Source: Stenotrophomonas sp. YIM B06876 (GTDB taxonomy: Bacteria > Pseudomonadota > Gammaproteobacteria > Xanthomonadales > Xanthomonadaceae). From it: a stretch of 58,583 nucleotides of DNA. Where the stretch lies: assembly GCF_030711595.1 (NCBI RefSeq), contig NZ_JAUJUJ010000005.1, positions 67,376-125,958 on the forward strand, in the 5' to 3' direction. Below are positions 53,048-58,583 of this stretch, in pieces. The notes below the pieces were generated by a model. The model was not told the DNA's origin and did no database searches. It was given only the letters and a program-made list of their open reading frames with translations. How positions within the stretch are numbered: the stretch's first letter is position 1; each line of letters begins with the position of its first letter. A program made the position numbers and the translations under genes.

Positions 53048-53890
53048 ATGAGCCGGCGCCGGTTTGTCGCGCCGTTGCGTGGGCAGGTGGATCCGGCGTG
53101 TTTCGCGCATCCGCTGTTCGAGGGCTGTGCCGGGTTCGAGGACTGGCTGCGGGCCGCGAACTGGCCTGATATCGACGCGCTCAACGCGCGCCTGCCGCTG
53201 CCGGGTCGGCGTTTCGTCGCCCAGGACCAGGCGCTGCTGGACGACGGGCTGCACTATGAAACCCGCATCGCCGAACGCGGGCAGATCGCCACCCGCGCGG
53301 AAAACTGGCATGACCTGTTCAATGCCATCGTCTGGGGGCGCTATCCGGCGATCAAGACCGCATTGAACGCGCGCCAGTGCCGGCATATCGCCCGGATGGG
53401 GCCGGGCCAGCGCAATCGCGCGCAGTCGGCATTGACCCAGTTCGACGAAACCGGGGTGATCGTACGCGTGCGCGATCCGGCGCTGCTCGCGCTTTGGGAC
53501 CGTCACGCATGGGCCGGGCTGTTCCAGACCCATGCCCGGTCCTGGCACCAGGGTGATATCGCCATCGTCGCGGTCATCGGTCATGCCTTGCTGGAACAGG
53601 GGCTGCTCGCCGGCCGGCGGATGGTCGGCAAGTGTGTGGTGATGCCGGGCGAGGACGACGCGGCCGGCGTGGCCGGCCTTGCCGCCGCGATCACGCAGGG
53701 CAGGCTGCTCAACGATCCGCTGGAACTGCGGCCGTTGCCGCTGGCAGGTGTGCCGGGCTGGCACCGGCAGCAGGACGCGGCCTTCTACGCGCAGAGCGAC
53801 TATTTCCGGCCGCTGCGCGACGGCCGGGTCTATCCGGCGCCGTTGCGGCAATCCGCTGCGCCGCTGGATCCGTTGCAGGGCCGTCTGTAG
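53048..53890 (+). CDS. DUF3025 domain-containing protein
   Basis: 280-aa soluble protein of the DUF3025 family. Landmarks are LHYETRIAERGQIATRAENW, then HDLFNAIVWGRYPAIKTALN, followed by FDETGVIV and GHALLEQGL. A C-terminal PLPLAGVPGWHRQQD block is also typical. No catalytic function is established. GGGGAGGGG lies before the ATG at 53048. It follows rimO by 73 bp on the same strand and may be co-transcribed. A REP array begins 57 bp after the stop. Confidence 0.85.
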   Translation: MSRRRFVAPLRGQVDPACFAHPLFEGCAGFEDWLRAANWPDIDALNARLPLPGRRFVAQDQALLDDGLHYETRIAERGQIATRAENWHDLFNAIVWGRYPAIKTALNARQCRHIARMGPGQRNRAQSALTQFDETGVIVRVRDPALLALWDRHAWAGLFQTHARSWHQGDIAIVAVIGHALLEQGLLAGRRMVGKCVVMPGEDDAAGVAGLAAAITQGRLLNDPLELRPLPLAGVPGWHRQQDAAFYAQSDYFRPLRDGRVYPAPLRQSAAPLDPLQGRL

Positions 53891-53947
53891 CGCTGCACAA
53901 CACCCGGCGGCTTGGCGATGGTCTTTGCCATGCGATAACAGACATGG

Positions 53948-54206
53948 CATTGCCGGGCGTTGCCCGGCACTACGGGCATACGGCGAATTTGGAGGGCCGG
54001 GGCATTGCCGGGCGTTGCCCGGCACCACGGGCATACGGCGAATTTGCAGGGCCGGGGCGCTGTGCCGGGGGCATTGCCGGGCGTTGCCCGGCACCACGGG
54101 CATACGCCGAATTTGCAGGGCCGGGGCGCTGTGCGGGGGCATAGCCGGGCGTTGCCCGGCACTACGGGTATACGGCGAATTTGGCGTTGCCCGGCACCAC
54201 AGGTGG
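53948..54206. repeat. Array of REP/SMAG-like palindromes in tandem units
   Basis: A unit of the form CATTGCCGGGCGTTGCCCGG followed by CACCACGGGCATACG and CGAATTTG recurs with starts at 53948, 54003, 54072 and 54140, plus a truncated copy from 54183. Unit length varies (55, 69, 68 bp) because the longer copies carry an extra GGGGCGCTGTGC stretch. Each contains the hairpin TGCCGGGC-GTT-GCCCGGCA; read on the minus strand the first and fourth begin GTAGTGCCGGGC, the SMAG form. The region 53891-54217 has no gene; reading frames through it only translate the repeats. Confidence 0.8.
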
Positions 54207-54217
54207 GGAGTGGCGGC

Positions 54218-54721
54218 TCAACCCTGGTAGTCGACGGCGATGATCGTGAAGCTGTGGCGGCCCGCAGGCAACTCGACCTCGAATTCGTCATCGACGCGCT
54301 TTTTCAGCAGTGCCCGCGCCAGTGGCGAGTCGATGCTGATCCAGCCGCTGCCGGCATCGGTTTCATCCGGGCCGACGATGCGATATCGGCGGCTCTCGCC
54401 GCTGTCGATATTTTCCAGCTCCACCCAGGCGCCGAAGAACACCGCCTGCGGATCGCCGGGCACGGTATCCACCACCCGCAATGCTTCCAGCCGCTTGCTC
54501 AGGTAGCGCACACGGCGGTCGATCTCGCCCAGCTGTTTCTTGCGGTAGGTGTACTCGGCATTCTCCGACCGGTCGCCTTCGGCCGCGGCCGCCGCCAGTG
54601 CCTTGACCACGTCCGGGCGCTTGTGTCGCCACAGCTCGTCCAGTTCCGCCTTCAATCTGGCGTGGCCGCCGGCGGTGATCAGCGCGGTGCTCTTTTCTGC
54701 GGGGGGACGCCAACGGCTCAT
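54218..54721 (-). CDS. greB: Transcription elongation factor GreB
   Basis: 167-aa RNA polymerase secondary-channel factor that stimulates cleavage of backtracked RNA. The N-terminal coiled coil (about 10-80) has the acidic tip [20 protein letters not shown], and the C-terminal FKBP-like domain ends in [20 protein letters not shown] and the basic patch support GreB over GreA. The ATG at 54721 gives the usual length; the open frame upstream is not conserved. The REP array starts just beyond its stop. Confidence 0.93.
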   Translation of the reverse strand: MSRWRPPAEKSTALITAGGHARLKAELDELWRHKRPDVVKALAAAAAEGDRSENAEYTYRKKQLGEIDRRVRYLSKRLEALRVVDTVPGDPQAVFFGAWVELENIDSGESRRYRIVGPDETDAGSGWISIDSPLARALLKKRVDDEFEVELPAGRHSFTIIAVDYQG

Positions 54722-54984
54722 TGCCGCCGCTCCCTGTTGACCTTGCCGCGGCGTCCGTCGGGATTGAACCGGACCGGCCCAAATGGGTTGCCATCCCCGC
54801 CGGAACGCTCGCCGGGCTGTTCCCGGAGGGGCATCGCCGCGGCCGCTGACGGCACTGCGGCGGGGGGCCGGGCAACCGTCCGCGTGGCAAGGGCGATGTT
54901 CCGCTGGCATGCCGCCAGTGCCCGGCCAGGCGGCACGTGGGCCGGCGACAGGAATGTGCGGTTCGTTTCCACTGCCGCCATGCC

Positions 54985-56490
54985 TCAGCGCTTGCCGCCG
55001 AAAATACCGCCCAGCAGGCCACGCACGATCTGGTTGCCCAGCTGGGTGCCCACAGTACGGGTGGTCTGCTTGGCCATGGTTTCAATCATGCCCTGGCGGC
55101 GCTTGGTGCCGAAGATCGCGTCCTTGATCGCCTGGCTGAAACCGCCTTCCTGGTTGTCGTCCTGTTCGCGGGTGCGGGCCTTGGGCGCGTCGGCCTGCTC
55201 CACCACTTTCTGCGCGCGCTGGGCCAGCCGTTCGGCGGCCGACTCGCGGTTGATGGCGGTGTCATAGCGACCGCCGACCGGGCTGCCGGCGCGCACCTGG
55301 GCGCGCTCGGCCTCGGTGATCGCGCCCATCCGGCAGCGCGGTGGCGCGATCAGGGTCTTCTGCACCGGGGCGGGGATGCCCTTGTCCTGCAATGTAGAGA
55401 CCAGCGCCTCACCGGTGCCCAGCTGCGACAGGGTGGCGGTCACGTCCAGCTTCGGGTTGGGCACGAACGTTTCGGCGGCGGTGCGGACTGCTTTCTGGTC
55501 GCGCGGGGTGAAGGCGCGCAACGCATGCTGCACCCGGTTGCCGAGCTGGCCGAGGATGTTGGACGGCACGTCATCGGGGAACTGCGAGCAGAAATACACG
55601 CCCACACCCTTGGAGCGGATCAGTCGCACCACCTGTTCGATGCGTTGCACCAGCGCGGCCGGGGCGTCGTCGAACAGCAGGTGCGCCTCGTCGAAGATGA
55701 AGACCAGTTTGGGCTTTTCCAGATCTCCGACCTCGGGCAGCGTTTCAAACAGCTCCGACAGCAGCCACAGCAGGAACGTGGAATACAGGCGCGGCTTGAG
55801 GATCAGTTTGTCGGCGGCGAGGATACCGATCACACCGCGGCCGTCCTGGTTGACGCGCATCAGGTCGGCCAGTTCCAGCGCCGGCTCGCCGAAGAAGGCT
55901 TCGCCGCCGTCCTGCGACAGCCGCAGCAACGAGCGCTGGATCGCCGCCACCGATTGCGCGCTGACCAGCCCGTAGCCGGTGGAGATGTCCTTGCGCTCCT
56001 CGGCCACCAGGTTGAGCAGCGCACGCAGGTCGTCCAGATCCAGCAGCAGCAGGCCGCGGTCGTCGGCCAGCTTGAACACGATGTCGAGTACGCCGGACTG
56101 GGTGTCGTTGAGTTCCAGGATGCGCGCCAGCAGGGTCGGCCCCATTTCGCTGACGGTGGTGCGCACCGGGTGGCCGAGTTTGCCGTACAGGTCCCAGAAT
56201 ACGGTGGGACTGGTGCCGGGGGCGTAGTCGGCCACGCCGATCGCGGCGGCGCGCTGCAGCAGCTTGTCGCCGCCGTCGCCCGCGACCGCCAGGCCGGCCA
56301 CGTCGCCCTTCACGTCGGCCAGGAACACCGGCACACCGATATGCGAGAAACCTTCGGCCAGGGTCATCAGGGTCACCGTCTTGCCGGTGCCGGTTGCGCC
56401 GGCCACCAGGCCGTGGCGGTTGCCGAAGCGGGGAAGCAGGGTGACCGCGATGTCGTCGGTGACGCCTTTGCCGAGCAGGATGGGGTCCAT
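54985..56490 (-). CDS. HerA-like (YjgR/DUF853) ATPase
   Basis: 501-aa P-loop ATPase of the HerA/FtsK superfamily. Walker A GATGTGKT is at residues 31-38, Walker [13 protein letters not shown] near 263-274, and [20 protein letters not shown] contains the sensor region. The C-terminus ends in a Gly-rich tail ([11 protein letters not shown]) typical of DUF853/YjgR proteins. DNA translocase activity is assumed by family; no partner nuclease such as NurA is adjacent. The ATG at 56490 starts at the conserved MDPILLGKG; the ribosome site is poor. Confidence 0.9.
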   Translation of the reverse strand: MDPILLGKGVTDDIAVTLLPRFGNRHGLVAGATGTGKTVTLMTLAEGFSHIGVPVFLADVKGDVAGLAVAGDGGDKLLQRAAAIGVADYAPGTSPTVFWDLYGKLGHPVRTTVSEMGPTLLARILELNDTQSGVLDIVFKLADDRGLLLLDLDDLRALLNLVAEERKDISTGYGLVSAQSVAAIQRSLLRLSQDGGEAFFGEPALELADLMRVNQDGRGVIGILAADKLILKPRLYSTFLLWLLSELFETLPEVGDLEKPKLVFIFDEAHLLFDDAPAALVQRIEQVVRLIRSKGVGVYFCSQFPDDVPSNILGQLGNRVQHALRAFTPRDQKAVRTAAETFVPNPKLDVTATLSQLGTGEALVSTLQDKGIPAPVQKTLIAPPRCRMGAITEAERAQVRAGSPVGGRYDTAINRESAAERLAQRAQKVVEQADAPKARTREQDDNQEGGFSQAIKDAIFGTKRRQGMIETMAKQTTRTVGTQLGNQIVRGLLGGIFGGKR

Positions 56491-56610
56491 GGAGGAACTC
56501 AGGTTGGGGTGTATGGATTCTAACGAGCGACTGTAGCGCGGCCACCGCCTCCTTGCCGCGGAGCAAGCGCGGCGGCTAACCTGCCTGACCTTTCGCGTGC
56601 AGTGCTGCTG

Positions 56611-58203
56611 ATGTCCGTCCCTGTCCTGATTGCCCGCCGCTGGCCGCTGTTGGTGGCGGTTTCCTTGTTGTCCGCGGTGCCCACCGCCCATGCGCAGCGG
56701 GTATCGGTGCGGGACAAGGAGAAGATCGAAGTGATCCAGCAGCGCATGGGCGCGGCTGAGAAGCGCTACAACGATGCGCTGGTGCTGGTGAACAACGCCG
56801 ACCCCAAGGGCGCGACCGAAGGCGATGCCGCGCTGGAGGACATGGAGGATGTGATCACCGCCTGCGTCGCCCAGAAGGGTTGCCAGGTCAGTGGCCTGCT
56901 GACCGCCTATAAGCGCCTGCTCAAGCAGCAGGCCGACGGCGCCGGTGATCCGGGCAGCGAGGCCGGCGAGTCGCTGGAGGCCGATCCGGACCATGTCAGC
57001 CCGCTGGTGGCCGATGTGCCGGAAGCCGCGCGCGCCGCGGCCCTGCTCAATGACCACCGCCATGCGTTCGACGAGATGGTCGAGTACAACCCGGCGATCC
57101 AGGCCGGTATCCGCCGCTGGCTCACGGATATGCGCCCGCAACTGCTGACCAGCTACGAGAACTACCAGAACCTGCGTGCGGTGATGTGGCCCGAATGGGA
57201 GAAGCGCGGCCTGCCCGAGGCGCTGCTGTTCGGGATCATGGCCAAGGAATCCAACGGTCGCGTGCACGCCAGCTCGCGCGCCGGTGCGGCCGGGCTGATG
57301 CAGTTCATGCCGGCTACCGGTCGCCGCTTCGGTCTGGGCCCGGATGGCACCGGGTTTGATACCCGCTTCGACGCGCGCAGTGCCGCCGAGGCCAGTGCCT
57401 CGTACATGAACGAGCGCATGCGCGGATTGAACCGCAATATCGAGCTGGCGCTGGCCGCCTACAACGGCGGCGAAGGCCGCGCGGCGCGGGTGTTCAACCA
57501 GGCCGGCGGCCAGGGATTCTGGGTGGATTCGGTCTACAACCAGTTTCCCGGCGAGACCAAGGACTACGTGCCGATGGTGATTGCCGCGGCGTGGATCTTC
57601 CTGCACCCGCAGCAGTACGGGGTCGAATTCCCGAAGATCAACGCCCAGCCGGCGACGATCAAGCTGGCCAAGTCCACCACCATCTATGAGCTGACCATCT
57701 GCCTGGGCAGCAGTGGCACCCGCGACGGCCACATGCGCGCGCTGCGCAATCTCAACCCGCGCTACGAGGCCGATGGCTGGATTCCCGCCGGAACCACGAT
57801 CAACGCCACCACCCGCATCGCCGCGCTGTACAACCGCTATTGCGTCAGCGGTCCGCGCGCGGACCTGGCCCGTACCCTGATCACCGCCGATCTCAATGCC
57901 GCGATCCTGCGCCCGCAGGCCAACCAGTACACCGGCAGCGTGGCGGTAGGCGATGCGATGCCGATGACCGCGCTGCCAATGCCCGGTGCGGTGACCGCGG
58001 CGGCAAAGCCGGCAGCTGCGGCGGTGGTGGCCAAGCCGCGTGCGGCCAAGACCTACAGGGTGGCTAAAGGCGACACCCTGGGCCGCATCGCGCAGCGTTT
58101 CGAGTGCGACCTGCCGCGCCTGGCCCGCGCCAACGGCCTGCGTGCGCCCGGGTATGCGCTCAAGCCCGGGCAGAGCCTGAAGCTGGAGGGCTGCGACAAA
58201 TAG
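56611..58203 (+). CDS. Lytic murein transglycosylase with C-terminal LysM (MltD-like)
   Basis: 530-aa exported peptidoglycan lytic transglycosylase. A signal peptide (core LLVAVSLLSAVPTAHA) is followed by an N-terminal helical region (about 30-190). The SLT domain has catalytic Glu213 in GIMAKESNG, then GAAGLMQFMPATGRRFGLGP and AAYNGGEGR. A single LysM domain at about 480-527 (YRVAKGDTLGRIAQRF) binds glycan. The order SLT then LysM is that of MltD, though no lipobox is seen, so it is probably soluble or peripheral. The ATG at 56611 is preferred to the GTG at 56602. A 130-bp repeat array starts directly after its stop. Confidence 0.91.
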   Translation: MSVPVLIARRWPLLVAVSLLSAVPTAHAQRVSVRDKEKIEVIQQRMGAAEKRYNDALVLVNNADPKGATEGDAALEDMEDVITACVAQKGCQVSGLLTAYKRLLKQQADGAGDPGSEAGESLEADPDHVSPLVADVPEAARAAALLNDHRHAFDEMVEYNPAIQAGIRRWLTDMRPQLLTSYENYQNLRAVMWPEWEKRGLPEALLFGIMAKESNGRVHASSRAGAAGLMQFMPATGRRFGLGPDGTGFDTRFDARSAAEASASYMNERMRGLNRNIELALAAYNGGEGRAARVFNQAGGQGFWVDSVYNQFPGETKDYVPMVIAAAWIFLHPQQYGVEFPKINAQPATIKLAKSTTIYELTICLGSSGTRDGHMRALRNLNPRYEADGWIPAGTTINATTRIAALYNRYCVSGPRADLARTLITADLNAAILRPQANQYTGSVAVGDAMPMTALPMPGAVTAAAKPAAAAVVAKPRAAKTYRVAKGDTLGRIAQRFECDLPRLARANGLRAPGYALKPGQSLKLEGCDK

Positions 58204-58208
58204 GTGTT

Positions 58209-58583
58209 GCATACGGGCTTGCGCTGTTGGTGGAAAGCGGCCGCCCAGTCGCCGTTGCCACGCGCCTGTAGGGCCGGGCAACGTCCGGCAGCGGCCATGC
58301 CGGTAATGCCGCAGCGGAGCAGGGCGCCGCTCTACATGGCATACGGGCTTGCGCTGTTGGTGGAACGCGGCCGACCAGTCGCCGTTGCCCCGCGCCTGTA
58401 GGGCCGGGCAACGTCCGGCAGCGGCCATGCCGGTAATGCCGCAGCGGAGCAGGGCGCCGCTCTACATGGCATACGGGCTTGCGCTGTTGGTGGAACGCGG
58501 CCGACCAGTCGCCGTTGCCACGCGCCTGTAGGGCCGGGCAACGTCCGGCAGCGGCCTTGCCGGTAATGCCGCAGCGGAGCAGG
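58209..58583. repeat. 130-bp tandem repeat with inverted GTAG palindromes
   Basis: Starts at 58209, 58339 and 58469 give an exact 130-bp period with only a few substitutions; the third copy runs off the window at 58583, so copy number is unknown. Each unit begins GCATACGGGCTTGCGCTGTT and holds a segment that opens with GTAGGGCCGGGC and closes with CGCCGCTCTAC, that is, two GTAG-type REP elements in opposite orientation. No coding sequence is supported. Confidence 0.9.

Noticed and set aside
53948..54206. Tandem repeats considered as a CRISPR array
   Set aside because: Unit spacing is irregular, the intervening sequences are themselves repeats rather than unique spacers, and no cas genes are present. 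They are REP-like palindromes.
53960..55267. Plus-strand frame of over 400 codons through the REP array and across greB
   Set aside because: Its first part only translates the repeat units and the remainder is antisense to greB.

Overview
The window looks like chromosomal DNA from a high-GC gammaproteobacterium of the Xanthomonadaceae, most likely close to Stenotrophomonas. This rests on protein style (two very long TonB-dependent receptors, tandem M13 lipoprotein peptidases, an S9 peptidase beside a receptor), on GTAG-flanked palindromes that resemble the SMAG repeats described in Stenotrophomonas, and on conserved neighbourhoods such as maf-rng-yhdP-tldD-darP-pmbA and apbC-dcd. Genus assignment is an inference. 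No rRNA, tRNA, CRISPR array, integrase or transposase was seen.

Layout. 1-4.7 kb: TonB-dependent receptor, TonB-like energy transducer and a periplasmic SIMPL-domain protein, all on the minus strand. 4.8-14.9 kb: housekeeping block maf, rng, yhdP, tldD, (darP antisense), pmbA and a small DUF4870 membrane protein. 15.2-19.7 kb: tilS-xseB-ispA on the minus strand and an alkaline phosphatase lipoprotein. 19.9-21.2 kb: a dicarboxylate/amino acid:cation symporter.

21.6-28.6 kb is the most distinctive region: six collinear secreted-protein genes matching the fapABCDEF order of Pseudomonas functional-amyloid operons. It has two three-repeat fibre-subunit-like proteins, a C39 peptidase with an intact triad, a FapE-like protein and a coiled-coil plus beta-barrel outer-membrane protein. 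A near-consensus sigma-54 promoter precedes the first gene, with candidate inverted-repeat activator sites upstream of it. The gene that converges on the operon encodes a sigma-54 enhancer-binding protein with a GAFTGA loop, and it has its own sigma-54-like promoter. The likely picture is a biofilm/amyloid module with its dedicated activator.

28.9-36.0 kb: two NlpC/P60 hydrolases with a perfect CRP-type palindrome between them, slyD, a DUF418 membrane protein, glutathione reductase, an EamA transporter overlapping an alkyltransferase-like DNA-repair protein, and a rhomboid protease. 36.1-40.6 kb: two M13-family proteins, one lacking the second histidine of HExxH. 40.7-48.2 kb: a phytoene-desaturase-like flavoprotein, an Sel1/TPR-like exported protein, an S9 peptidase and a second TonB-dependent receptor. 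48.4-58.2 kb: apbC, dcd, a dienelactone hydrolase-HIT-small membrane protein operon, rimO, DUF3025, greB, a HerA-like ATPase and a LysM lytic transglycosylase. Palindromic repeat arrays lie at 53.9-54.2 kb and from 58.2 kb to the window edge.
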